Notes: generated by a model from the letters alone, not told the origin. DNA of 5,622 nt from Candidatus Scatomorpha merdipullorum (GCA_018716795.1 DVJK01000260.1:1-5622); one strand, 5' to 3'; positions 1 to 5,231 are shown, counted from the first letter of the stretch. Numbers and translations are program-made.

Positions 1-345
1 GTCGACCGGAGCGCCACCTACGCCGCGCGCTACGTGGCGAAGAACATCGTCGCCGCCGGGCTCGCGCACCGCTGCCAGGTGCAGATAGCCTACGCGATTG
101 GCGTCGCGAACCCCGTCAGCGTCAATGTCACCACCTTCGGCACCGGCTCCGTCCCCGACAGCGCGCTGGAGAAGGCCGTGAGCGAGGTCTTCGACCTCCG
201 CCCCACCGCGATTATCCGCGACCTCGAACTCAAAAAGCCGCAGTACAGAGCCCTCGCCGCCTACGGCCACATCGGCCGCGAGGACCTCGGCGCCGCCTGG
301 GAGCGCACCGACCGCGCCGCCGCCCTGCGCGAGGCCGTGAAGTAA
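1..345 (+). CDS. metK: S-adenosylmethionine synthase, C-terminal part (5' end outside window)
   Basis: MetK makes S-adenosylmethionine from methionine and ATP in the cytoplasm, supplying the methyl donor used by enzymes such as the TrmB encoded downstream. The frame is open from base 1 and gives the last 114 residues of a family normally close to 390-400 residues. The fragment opens with VDRSATYAARYVAKN, the conserved block just after the active-site lysine loop. It continues with the YAIGVANPVSV strand, FGTGSVP, the FDLRP turn and the closing AAYGHIGRED...WERTD motif, all in the order and spacing of the family. The TAA stop at 343-345 lies 6 nt before a hairpin terminator. Isoleucine codons here are mostly ATC/ATT, unlike the trmB operon, which fits a highly expressed housekeeping gene. 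The gene is cut only by the window edge; I see no lesion. Identification is near certain. Confidence 0.97.
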   Translation, partial: VDRSATYAARYVAKNIVAAGLAHRCQVQIAYAIGVANPVSVNVTTFGTGSVPDSALEKAVSEVFDLRPTAIIRDLELKKPQYRALAAYGHIGREDLGAAWERTDRAAALREAVK

Positions 346-351
346 AAGCAA

Positions 352-383
352 AAACGCCCGGAGGCTTCCGCTTCCGGGCGTTT
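352..383. terminator. Bidirectional intrinsic terminator between metK and the convergent exported-protein gene
   Basis: An 11-bp perfect stem pairs AAACGCCCGGA (352-362) with TCCGGGCGTTT (373-383) around a 10-nt loop. It lies between two converging genes, 6 nt after the metK stop and 12 nt beyond the stop end of the minus-strand gene at 396. On the minus strand the stem runs directly into TTGCTTTTA, a good U-tract. On the plus strand the T-run is weaker and delayed (TTT within the stem, then CTTTTT at 391-396). It probably stops both transcripts, more efficiently the minus-strand one. Confidence 0.88.
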
Positions 384-395
384 ATTCCGTCTTTT

Positions 396-1475
396 TCAGG
401 GCTCGCTGGTCTCGCAGGCGGCGAGGATGACGCTTCCGTCGCGCAGAAGCGAGATTATGGCCGGGAGGTTGGAGTAGGTCAGCCGGCAGCACTCGAGGCG
501 CAGGTACATTATCGGCGCGCGCTCGCCCCTGAGCAGCTCGCCGAGGGCGGCGGAGCTTATGCCGGCGCCGGAGCGCACCCCGTCCACGGTGTACCCGCAG
601 AAGACGAGGCCGTTTTCGTCGCACCAGGCCGAGCAGGCGGCGTCATACTCCCGCGAGGAGGAGGCCGCGAGCACGCTGGTCATGTGCGCCGCGCTCCACA
701 GCGCGTCGGAGAAGGCGGTGAAGTCGCCCGCCGGATCGGCGGAGCAGAGCGCGCCTACGTTGTGCCCGCTTCCGGCCAGGCGGCGCACCACGTCGGGCGA
801 GGCCTCAATCTCCCGCGCGCTGAGGAAAAAGGCGGCCTTGACGCCGTAGGCGTCCAGGCTGTCCAGGGCCTCCATGCTCGGCAGGCCGCGGAAGGAGAGG
901 AACACCACGCTCTCCGCGCTGCTCACATCCCCCTCGTTCCCTCCGGTCGGAAGCGAGGAGCCCGTGTACTCGGCGTAGCGGCTGGCCATGAGCGGCTGCG
1001 CCGCGCGGAGGAAGAGCGCGTCCGAGAGGGCCGCGCCGCCGTCGGTTATCCGGCACACGTCGCCGTACCCGCTGCCCCTTATGTAGGACCAGGAGAGGCC
1101 GAACTGGCGGCAGACGAAGTCCAGCGGCACATACACCGTGCTGCCGCGCATGACGGCGCTGGTGGAATAGTACCTGTCGCTGCTGTCCCAGGTCTCGCCG
1201 GTCGAGAGGTTGAAGAACATCTGCCTCGAGGCGCTGGTGAGCTCGGCCGTGGAGGCCGACTCGTGCCAGGAGCTGTATATCCGAAACTGCGCGAAGACGC
1301 CCGCGGGCACGTAATACTGCCCGCCCACGGAGACGGCCTGGCTGCTCAGCGGCAGCAAATCGTCGTTCACCGCGATGAAGCACACCGTGCCTCCCGAGGC
1401 CAGGGCCGCGCCCGGCAGGAGCGCGAGCGCAAATATGAGCAGCAGCGCGAGGGCGCGTTTTGCCGTTTTTTTCAT
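396..1475 (-). CDS. Exported protein: stalk-like (copper amine oxidase N-like) domain plus degenerate NodB/polysaccharide deacetylase-like domain
   Basis: The 359-residue product begins MKKTAKRALALLLIFALALL, a basic N-terminus and hydrophobic core, followed by the signal peptidase I site ALA|S after residue 26. Residues about 38-145 resemble the copper amine oxidase N-terminal/stalk domain of Firmicute surface proteins, with GGQYYVPAGVFAQF (51-64) and its partner VYVPLDFVCRQFGLSW (114-129). Residues about 188-350 follow the NodB deacetylase order: a VVFLSF strand, GVKAAFFLSAREIEASPDVV (211-230) and RRLAGSGHNVGAL. The catalytic motifs are gone. Where the family has TFDDG this protein has SFRGL (194-198), and where it has the metal-binding H-x3-H it has GALCSADP (241-248). 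It is therefore probably a non-catalytic wall or envelope binding protein, not an active deacetylase. The ATG is supported by GGGAGGT (1481-1487) 5 nt upstream. The gene stands alone, convergent with metK and divergent from the tRNAs. The fold is assigned from recalled motifs; the precise role is unknown. Confidence 0.85.
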   Translation of the reverse strand: MKKTAKRALALLLIFALALLPGAALASGGTVCFIAVNDDLLPLSSQAVSVGGQYYVPAGVFAQFRIYSSWHESASTAELTSASRQMFFNLSTGETWDSSDRYYSTSAVMRGSTVYVPLDFVCRQFGLSWSYIRGSGYGDVCRITDGGAALSDALFLRAAQPLMASRYAEYTGSSLPTGGNEGDVSSAESVVFLSFRGLPSMEALDSLDAYGVKAAFFLSAREIEASPDVVRRLAGSGHNVGALCSADPAGDFTAFSDALWSAAHMTSVLAASSSREYDAACSAWCDENGLVFCGYTVDGVRSGAGISSAALGELLRGERAPIMYLRLECCRLTYSNLPAIISLLRDGSVILAACETSEP

Positions 1476-1511
1476 GCCGGACCTCCCGTCCCTGCCGGCC
1501 TCGGGCCGGGC

Positions 1512-1535
1512 TGTGATATATTAAATTGTATCACA
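1512..1535. promoter_or_regulatory. Interrupted dyad TGTGATA-N10-TATCACA, possible operator over the minus-strand promoter
   Basis: TGTGATA (1512-1518) and TATCACA (1529-1535) form a perfect 7+7 inverted repeat around a 10-bp AT-rich centre. It covers the -10 and likely transcription start of the exported-protein gene. The TGTGA-to-TCACA spacing is 14 bp, so it is not a CRP/FNR-type site (6 or 4 bp). A dimeric repressor or activator site is plausible, but no regulator is visible nearby, and part of the symmetry may come from the -10 sequence itself. Confidence 0.4.
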
Positions 1536-1553
1536 TTTCCCGCGCCGGGGCAA
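1525..1553 (-). promoter_or_regulatory. Sigma-A type promoter of the exported-protein gene, extended -10
   Basis: Read on the minus strand, TTGCCC (complement of 1548-1553) is followed after exactly 17 nt by TACAAT (complement of 1525-1530). The -10 matches consensus at 5 of 6 positions and is preceded by TGA, an extended -10 motif that would offset the weak -35. The -10 lies 49 nt upstream of the start codon at 1475, leaving an estimated 40-odd nt leader carrying the GGGAGGT ribosome binding site. Confidence 0.65.
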
Positions 1554-1589
1554 GGCGGCAAAATTCCAAAGCTTTTTTTAAAAAAGCCC

Positions 1590-1618
1590 TTGACAATCGG
1601 CCCTATCTCTGGTATATT
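1590..1618 (+). promoter_or_regulatory. Strong promoter of the tRNA-Asp/tRNA-Thr unit
   Basis: A perfect -35, TTGACA (1590-1595), is separated by 17 nt from TATATT (1613-1618), a 5/6 match to the -10. Transcription should begin near 1625, about 24 nt before the mature 5' end of tRNA-Asp. Just upstream, T7 and A6 tracts (1573-1585) resemble an UP element, as expected for a stable-RNA promoter. It fires away from the promoter of the exported-protein gene. Confidence 0.88.
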
Positions 1619-1648
1619 ACAAAAGCCGCTTGCAGGAGCGGAGAACAA

Positions 1649-1725
1649 GGCCGAGTAGTTCAGTCGGTTAGAACGCTAGCCTGTCACGCTAGAGGTCGAG
1701 GGTTCAAGTCCCTTCTCGGTCGCCA
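1649..1725 (+). tRNA. tRNA-Asp (anticodon GUC)
   Basis: A complete 77-nt cloverleaf. Acceptor GGCCGAG (1649-1655) pairs with CTCGGTC (1715-1721) with one G-U. The D stem is GTTC/GAAC. Anticodon stem CTAGC/GCTAG encloses loop CTGTCAC with anticodon GTC at 1683-1685. The variable loop is AGGTC, and the T stem encloses TTCAAGT. G73 is the usual aspartate discriminator and the CCA end is encoded (1723-1725). G46 in the variable loop is the position methylated by TrmB. It is the first gene after the promoter at 1590-1618. Confidence 0.97.
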
Positions 1726-1727
1726 CA

Positions 1728-1751
1728 CCCCACGGGTTAAAACCCGTGGGG
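1728..1751. repeat. Perfect palindromic hairpin between tRNA-Asp and tRNA-Thr
   Basis: CCCCACGGGTT (1728-1738) and AACCCGTGGGG (1741-1751) form an 11-bp inverted repeat with only 2 nt between the arms; the top A-T pairs would open to give a workable loop. No T-run follows (CATTATAT), so it is not a conventional terminator. It sits 2 nt after the CCA of tRNA-Asp and 8 nt before tRNA-Thr, so it could guide or resist processing of the precursor, or be a copy of an interspersed palindrome. Confidence 0.75.
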
Positions 1752-1759
1752 CATTATAT

Positions 1760-1834
<75 letters not shown>

Positions 1835-1835
<1 letters not shown>

Positions 1836-1864
1836 GCCCGAAACATTCGTTTCGGGCTTTTTTT
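1835..1864 (+). terminator. Strong intrinsic terminator after tRNA-Thr
   Basis: AGCCCGAAAC (1835-1844) pairs perfectly with GTTTCGGGCT (1849-1858) around loop ATTC and runs into seven Ts (1858-1864). The stem begins on the last A of the tRNA-Thr CCA, so release of mature tRNA-Thr requires cutting at the hairpin base. It ends the Asp-Thr transcript and lies directly upstream of tRNA-Pro. Confidence 0.93.
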
Positions 1865-1878
1865 GAAGCGAATGACAT

Positions 1879-1954
1879 CCGGGTGTTGCGCAGTCGGTAG
1901 CGCGCCAGCTTTGGGAGCTGGAGGCCGCGAGTTCGAATCTCGCCACTCGGACCA
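1879..1954 (+). tRNA. tRNA-Pro (anticodon UGG)
   Basis: A complete 76-nt cloverleaf. Acceptor CCGGGTG (1879-1885) pairs with CACTCGG (1944-1950) with one G-U, and the D stem is GCGC/GCGC. Anticodon stem CCAGC/GCTGG encloses loop TTTGGGA with anticodon TGG at 1912-1914. The variable loop is AGGCC, the T stem GCGAG/CTCGC encloses TTCGAAT, and A73 is followed by an encoded CCA (1952-1954). Position 9 is U rather than the common purine. It lies 14 nt beyond a strong terminator and has no recognisable promoter of its own in that gap. Confidence 0.96.
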
Positions 1955-1958
1955 CGTC

Positions 1959-2039
1959 GGAACAAACTGCGCTTCACTCCGCCGCCGGGCCCAGCCGTTA
2001 GGCTGGGCCCGGCGGCATCCGTTACGCTCCGTTTGTTCC
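1959..2039. repeat. 81-bp interrupted inverted repeat downstream of tRNA-Pro
   Basis: Outer arms GGAACAAAC (1959-1967) and GTTTGTTCC (2031-2039) enclose a perfect 16-bp stem, 1981-1996 with 2001-2016, closed by GTTA. Between them, 13 and 14 nt pair only partly, matching at scattered positions, which suggests a once-longer palindrome that has decayed. No T-run follows directly. It starts 5 nt after tRNA-Pro, so it could bound that transcript, but its length and long outer arms look more like a palindromic intergenic repeat. Confidence 0.8.
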
Positions 2040-2045
2040 TCCTTT

Positions 2046-2077
2046 GCAAAATTGAAGCCCTTGGACTTCAATTTTGC
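2046..2077. repeat. 12-bp-stem hairpin, possible weak terminator for tRNA-Pro
   Basis: GCAAAATTGAAG (2046-2057) pairs perfectly with CTTCAATTTTGC (2066-2077) around an 8-nt loop. The following GCTTTTG is a poor U-tract, so termination is possible but not convincing. Its AAATT/AATTT arms around a GC-rich tip resemble the hairpins inside the two 136-bp repeats that follow. Confidence 0.6.
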
Positions 2078-2091
2078 GCTTTTGCGGGTGT

Positions 2092-2227
2092 CGGAATTCA
2101 AATTCTGGCCCTTCGGGCGGCGAATTTGTGCTGTCAGCGGTAGGCGGGCGGAGGCGTGGGTGCTTTGGCTCGGCGATGTGGCGGCGTTTTGCAAACCCTC
2201 GCCCGGTGGGCGTTGGATTTGCGGCGT
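2092..2227. repeat. 136-bp direct repeat, copy 1
   Basis: This stretch recurs at 2278-2413 with the same length and six substitutions (about 96% identity); the copies start 186 bp apart. It holds two hairpins. The first is CAAATTC (2099-2105) with GAATTTG (2122-2128) and an inner GCCC-TTC-GGGC tip. The second is GCAAACCC (2191-2198) with GGATTTGC (2215-2222), including one C-A mismatch, and an inner CGCCC-GGT-GGGCG tip. Long open frames run through it on both strands, but the minus-strand one continues across tRNA genes and none has a credible ribosome binding site. I read it as a non-coding intergenic repeat. Confidence 0.88.
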
Positions 2228-2277
2228 GGTGTGGGGTTGGGGCGGCGAGCGGTAAATTTGGGCTTGTGCTGAAGAGA

Positions 2278-2413
2278 CGGAATTCAAATTCTGGCCTTTC
2301 GGGCGGCGAATTTGTGCTGTCAGCGGTAGGCGGGCGGAGGCGTGGGTGCTTTGGCTCGGCGATGTGGAGGGGGGTTGCAAATCCTCGCCCGGTGGGCGTT
2401 GGATTTGCGGCGT
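2278..2413. repeat. 136-bp direct repeat, copy 2
   Basis: Second copy of the repeat at 2092-2227, after a 50-bp spacer. Five of the six differences cluster at about 2368-2382 and one lies at 2297. Both hairpins persist: CAAATTC (2285-2291) with GAATTTG (2308-2314), and GCAAATCC (2377-2384) with GGATTTGC (2401-2408), here a perfect 8-bp pairing. The C-to-T change at 2297 turns the top G-C pair of the first hairpin into a G-T wobble. Weaker similarity extends into both flanks, so the original unit was probably longer. The copy ends 60 bp before the monooxygenase start and may carry part of its upstream region. Confidence 0.88.
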
Positions 2414-2473
2414 TTGAGGTTTGGGTGCGGTGTGCGGTGTATTATTGGTCACGCTTATTTATTGGAGGTATTT

Positions 2474-2800
2474 ATGGCTATCACTATCAATCTTTATTAC
2501 ACGGGAAGCAGCGGGAGCGCGCGGGAGTTTGCGCGGGAGATGTGCCGCTCGGGGCTTGTCGGCAGCATTCGCGCGGAGGCGGGGAATCTGCGGTATGAAT
2601 ACTTTTTCCCCATGGAGGACGAGGAGACTGTGCTGCTTATCGACAGCTGGGAGAGCCAGGAGGCGCTGGACAGGCATCACGCCTCGCCGATGATGGCGCG
2701 GCTGGCGGAGCTTCGGGAGCGGTACGACCTGCACATGCGCGCGGAGCGATATGTCTCCGCGGAGGCGCCGGAGGCGGACGAGGGCTTCATACGGCGCTGA
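2474..2800 (+). CDS. Small ABM-fold protein, putative quinol/antibiotic biosynthesis monooxygenase
   Basis: This 108-residue cytoplasmic protein has the size and pattern of the dimeric antibiotic biosynthesis monooxygenase (ABM) fold, as in YgiN-like quinol monooxygenases. There is an N-terminal strand (ITINLYYT, 3-10) and an amphipathic helix (about 14-26). The signature region follows: LRYEYFFP (39-46), VLLIDSWESQEALDRHHASP (53-72), then MMARLAELRERYD, matching the W-x4-AL-x-H-x2-S pattern. The acidic tail after residue 95 is longer than needed and poorly conserved. The ATG at 2474 is chosen over upstream in-frame starts because GGAGGT (2464-2469) lies 4 nt before it and because the earlier region is repeat DNA. 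A TATTAT at 2440-2445 could be a -10, but I see no well-spaced -35. The substrate is unknown; many ABM proteins lack a proven reaction. The nearest gene, trmB, starts 69 nt downstream. Confidence 0.87.
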   Translation: MAITINLYYTGSSGSAREFAREMCRSGLVGSIRAEAGNLRYEYFFPMEDEETVLLIDSWESQEALDRHHASPMMARLAELRERYDLHMRAERYVSAEAPEADEGFIRR

Positions 2801-2819
2801 GGGCGGGGATTTTTCTTCA

Positions 2820-2848
2820 TTGTCTTTTCTGTCGAAGTGTGGTACTAT
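2820..2848 (+). promoter_or_regulatory. Possible promoter of the trmB-xth-dusB operon, extended -10
   Basis: TTGTCT (2820-2825, 4/6 match) is followed after 17 nt by TACTAT (2843-2848, 4/6), with TGG immediately before it forming an extended -10. Transcription would begin near 2855, at the edge of the GGAG (2856-2859) serving trmB, giving an unusually short leader of about 15 nt. Readthrough from the monooxygenase gene is the alternative, as no terminator lies between the two. Confidence 0.5.
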
Positions 2849-2869
2849 CTTCTTCGGAGCGTGAAAGAA

Positions 2870-3511
2870 ATGAGAATGAGAAGAAAACCCAACCTCATAC
2901 CCCGGCTCGAGCGCTGCGCCCATGTGCTGGAGAACTCCCCGGAGGAGCTGCGCGGCAGCTGGCTGGACGTCTATCCCGGCTTCGGTGAGCTGCATGTGGA
3001 GCTCGGCTGCGGCAAGGGCCGCTTCACCTGCGGCATGGCGGAGCTGAACCCGAAGGTGCTCCTGGCCGCGGTGGAGAAGGTGCCCGACGCCCTCGTCGTG
3101 GCGATGGAGCGCTGCTGCGAGCGCGGCCTTCTGAACCTGCGCTTCCTCGCGCAGGACGCGGCCAACCTGGAGGAGTATTTCGCCCCGGGCGAGGTGAGCC
3201 GCATCTATATAAATTTCCCCGACCCCTGGCCCAAGAAGAGGCAGTACAAGCGGCGCTTGACCGCGCCCGCCTTCCAGAAGCTGTGCTGGGATATTCTCCG
3301 GCCCGAGGGCGAGATATGGTTCAAAACGGACAATTCTGACCTCTTTGAGTGGAGTTTGGAGCAGTATTCCCTCTGCGGCTGGACGCTCCTCGACGTCTCG
3401 CGCGACTGGCGCGGCACGGTCATGACCGACTATGAGGCCAAGTTCCGCGAGCAGGGCGTCGGGATAAACCGCCTTGTCGCGGCGAAGGGCGAGGTGTTCA
3501 AATGCGGCTGA
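2870..3511 (+). CDS. trmB: tRNA (guanine-N7-)-methyltransferase
   Basis: TrmB transfers a methyl group from S-adenosylmethionine to N7 of G46 in the tRNA variable loop. From the ATG at 2870 the product has 213 residues, normal for bacterial TrmB. The Rossmann SAM-binding loop is ELGCGKG (44-50), and the acidic residue of AAVEKVP fits the ribose-binding position. The family signature NFPDPWPKKRQYKRRL (115-130) is followed by the C-terminal TDYEAKF (186-192), which contacts substrate. In the signature, Q-Y replaces the common R-H-x pattern, a mild variation. GGAG (2856-2859) lies 10 nt before this ATG; a GTG at 2861 and an ATG at 2876 are less likely starts. It is the first gene of an operon, overlapping xth by 10 nt. 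Isoleucine codons are mostly ATA (4 of 6). All three tRNAs encoded upstream have a G46. Confidence 0.96.
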   Translation: MRMRRKPNLIPRLERCAHVLENSPEELRGSWLDVYPGFGELHVELGCGKGRFTCGMAELNPKVLLAAVEKVPDALVVAMERCCERGLLNLRFLAQDAANLEEYFAPGEVSRIYINFPDPWPKKRQYKRRLTAPAFQKLCWDILRPEGEIWFKTDNSDLFEWSLEQYSLCGWTLLDVSRDWRGTVMTDYEAKFREQGVGINRLVAAKGEVFKCG

Positions 3512-4254
3512 TATCCTGGAACGTAAACGGCCTGCGCGCCGCGGTTAAAAAGGGCTTTGAGGAGAGCTTCGTCTCCCTTGACGCCGACATATTCTGCCTT
3601 CAGGAGACGAAGCTCCAGGCCGGGCAGATAGAGCTCGAGCTGCCCGGCTATCATCAATACTGGTGCTATGCCGACAAAAAGGGCTATTCCGGCACCGCCG
3701 TCTTCACGCGCGCGGAGCCGCTCTCCGTGCGCTATAACCTCGGGCAGGACGAGCACGACCACGAGGGCCGCGTCATAACCTGCGAATTTGAGGACTTCTT
3801 CCTCGTCTGCTGCTACACGCCGAACTCCCAGGACGGGCTCAGGCGCCTTGACTACCGCATGAGCTGGGAGGACGCCTTCCGCGCCTACCTCGTGGAGCTG
3901 GACAGGACCAAGCCCGTCATAATGTGCGGCGACCTCAACGTCGCGCACGAGGAAATAGACCTCAAGAACCCCTCGACGAACCACATGAACGCGGGCTTTA
4001 CGGATCAGGAGCGCGGCAAGATGACCGAGCTGCTCGCCGCCGGCTTTACCGACACCTTCCGCTATCTCTACCCCGAGAGGCGCGACGCATACTCCTGGTG
4101 GAGCTTCCGCGCCGCGGCGAGGGAGCGGAACGTCGGCTGGCGTATCGACTACTTCATCTGCTCCGACCGCCTGCGCGGGCGCATTGCGGACGCGAGGATA
4201 TACCCCGAGATAATGGGCAGCGACCACTGCCCCGTGGGGCTGGAGCTCAAGTGA
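3502..4254 (+). CDS. xth: Exodeoxyribonuclease III / AP endonuclease (ExoA family)
   Basis: This Mg-dependent enzyme cuts DNA 5' of abasic sites and trims 3' blocked ends in base excision repair. The 250-residue product is one full endonuclease/exonuclease/phosphatase domain, matching Bacillus-type ExoA in length and motif order. SWNVNGLRA (5-13) carries metal ligand N7 and LQETK (33-37) carries E35. KKGYSGTAVF (59-68) and CYTPNSQ (104-110) with catalytic Y105 follow, then GDLNVAH (143-149) with D144 and N146. It closes with YSWWS (197-201), GWRIDY (212-217) with D216, and GSDHCPV (239-245) with the catalytic D241-H242 pair. No key residue is missing. The ATG lies inside the end of trmB (10-nt overlap), and GAGG at 3491-3494 is 7 nt upstream, indicating coupled translation. 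Eight of 11 isoleucines are ATA. Its place between two tRNA-modification genes shows no evident functional link. Confidence 0.96.
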   Translation: MRLISWNVNGLRAAVKKGFEESFVSLDADIFCLQETKLQAGQIELELPGYHQYWCYADKKGYSGTAVFTRAEPLSVRYNLGQDEHDHEGRVITCEFEDFFLVCCYTPNSQDGLRRLDYRMSWEDAFRAYLVELDRTKPVIMCGDLNVAHEEIDLKNPSTNHMNAGFTDQERGKMTELLAAGFTDTFRYLYPERRDAYSWWSFRAAARERNVGWRIDYFICSDRLRGRIADARIYPEIMGSDHCPVGLELK

Positions 4255-5231
4255 GCGGCTTTAAGATAGGCTCCGTCGAGCTCGCCGGGCGCGCGGCGCT
4301 CGCGCCCATGGCCGGCGTTTCGGACGCCGCCTTCCGGACGCTCTGCTTCGAGCAGGGCGCGGCGCTGGCGTACACGGAGATGGTCAGCGCGAAGGCCCTG
4401 TGCTATTCCGACAAAAAGACCGCCGCGCTTTTGTACGTTCCGGAGAAATCCGGCCGCCCCGTCGCCGCGCAGATTTTCGGGCACGAGCCGGAGACCATGG
4501 CCGAAGGGGCCCGGAGGGCGCTTGAGATATCCCACGCGGATATAATCGACATCAACATGGGCTGCCCCGTCGGCAAGGTGGTCAAGAGCGGGGACGGCTC
4601 CGCGCTAATGAGGACGCCAGAGCTCGCGGGCGAGATTGTCTCCGCCGTGGCCGGGGCCGTGGACGTGCCCGTGACCGTCAAGATACGCAAGGGCTGGGAT
4701 TCCGGCAGCGTCAACTGCGCCGAGGTCGCAAGGATATGCGAGCAGGCGGGCGCAAGCGCCGTCGCCGTCCACGGCCGTACCCGCGTGCAGATGTACTCCG
4801 GCCGCGCCGACTGGGACGCGATACGCGAGGTCGTCAGGGCCGTGAGCATACCCGTGATAGCCAACGGCGACGTCTTCGAGGGCGAGGACGCGGCGCGCAT
4901 CATAAAATACACCGGCGCGGCGGCCTGCATGATAGGCCGCGGCAGCTTCGGCTGCCCCTGGATTTTCGCAGCCGCCGAAGCGGCCATAGAGGGCCGCCCC
5001 GCGCCCGAGCCGCCCTCGCTTTCCGAGCGGCTTGAGACCGCCTACCGCCAGGTGGAGATGTCCGCCGCCCAGAAGGGCGAGCGCCTCGCCTGCATAGAGG
5101 CCCGCGCGAGGATACCCAACTACCTGCGCGGCGTGCCGCACTCCGGGGAGTACAAGTCGGAGCTCGTCCACATCTCGACGCTGGAAGAGCTGCGGAGAAT
5201 CCTGAGGAGGGCGGAGATGAACCTCCGGTAG
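4251..5231 (+). CDS. dusB: tRNA-dihydrouridine synthase (DusB-like)
   Basis: An FMN- and NADPH-dependent enzyme that reduces uridines in the tRNA D-loop. The start is GTG at 4251, overlapping the xth stop as GTGA, with GGAG (4242-4245) 5 nt upstream; this gives 326 residues, typical of DusB. The TIM-barrel landmarks are present: APMAGVSDAAFR (18-29), YTEMVSAKAL (41-50), then INMGCPVGKVVKSGDGSALM (101-120) with catalytic C105. VTVKIRKGW (141-149, K144), VHGRTR (173-178), IANGDV (203-208) and MIGRGSFG (227-234) form the flavin phosphate-binding side. The C-terminal helical domain normally has RKHxxWYL; here it reads RARIPNYL (285-292), so a conserved Lys-His pair and a Trp are replaced. Thirteen of 21 isoleucines are ATA. 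It is the last gene of the operon; no classic terminator follows. Dus membership is firm; the B subgroup is likely but less certain. Confidence 0.94.
   Translation: MSGFKIGSVELAGRAALAPMAGVSDAAFRTLCFEQGAALAYTEMVSAKALCYSDKKTAALLYVPEKSGRPVAAQIFGHEPETMAEGARRALEISHADIIDINMGCPVGKVVKSGDGSALMRTPELAGEIVSAVAGAVDVPVTVKIRKGWDSGSVNCAEVARICEQAGASAVAVHGRTRVQMYSGRADWDAIREVVRAVSIPVIANGDVFEGEDAARIIKYTGAAACMIGRGSFGCPWIFAAAEAAIEGRPAPEPPSLSERLETAYRQVEMSAAQKGERLACIEARARIPNYLRGVPHSGEYKSELVHISTLEELRRILRRAEMNLR

Noticed and set aside
1512..1535. CRP/FNR-type binding site
   Set aside because: The half-sites resemble TGTGA/TCACA, but the spacing is 14 bp instead of 6 (CRP), and this is a Firmicute-like genome.
684..1658. 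A long plus-strand frame opposite the exported-protein gene
   Set aside because: It is a GC-rich antisense shadow. The minus-strand frame has a signal peptide, ribosome binding site, promoter, terminator and domain matches.
2092..2413. CRISPR-like array
   Set aside because: Only two long (136-bp) repeats with one 50-bp spacer and no cas genes; the geometry does not fit CRISPR.
2074..2598. A plus-strand open frame through both 136-bp repeats
   Set aside because: It overlaps the well-supported monooxygenase in another frame, has no ribosome binding site, and gives a repetitive low-complexity product.
3430..4227. A long minus-strand frame across trmB and xth
   Set aside because: The plus-strand frames contain every conserved TrmB and ExoA motif; the antisense product shows none.
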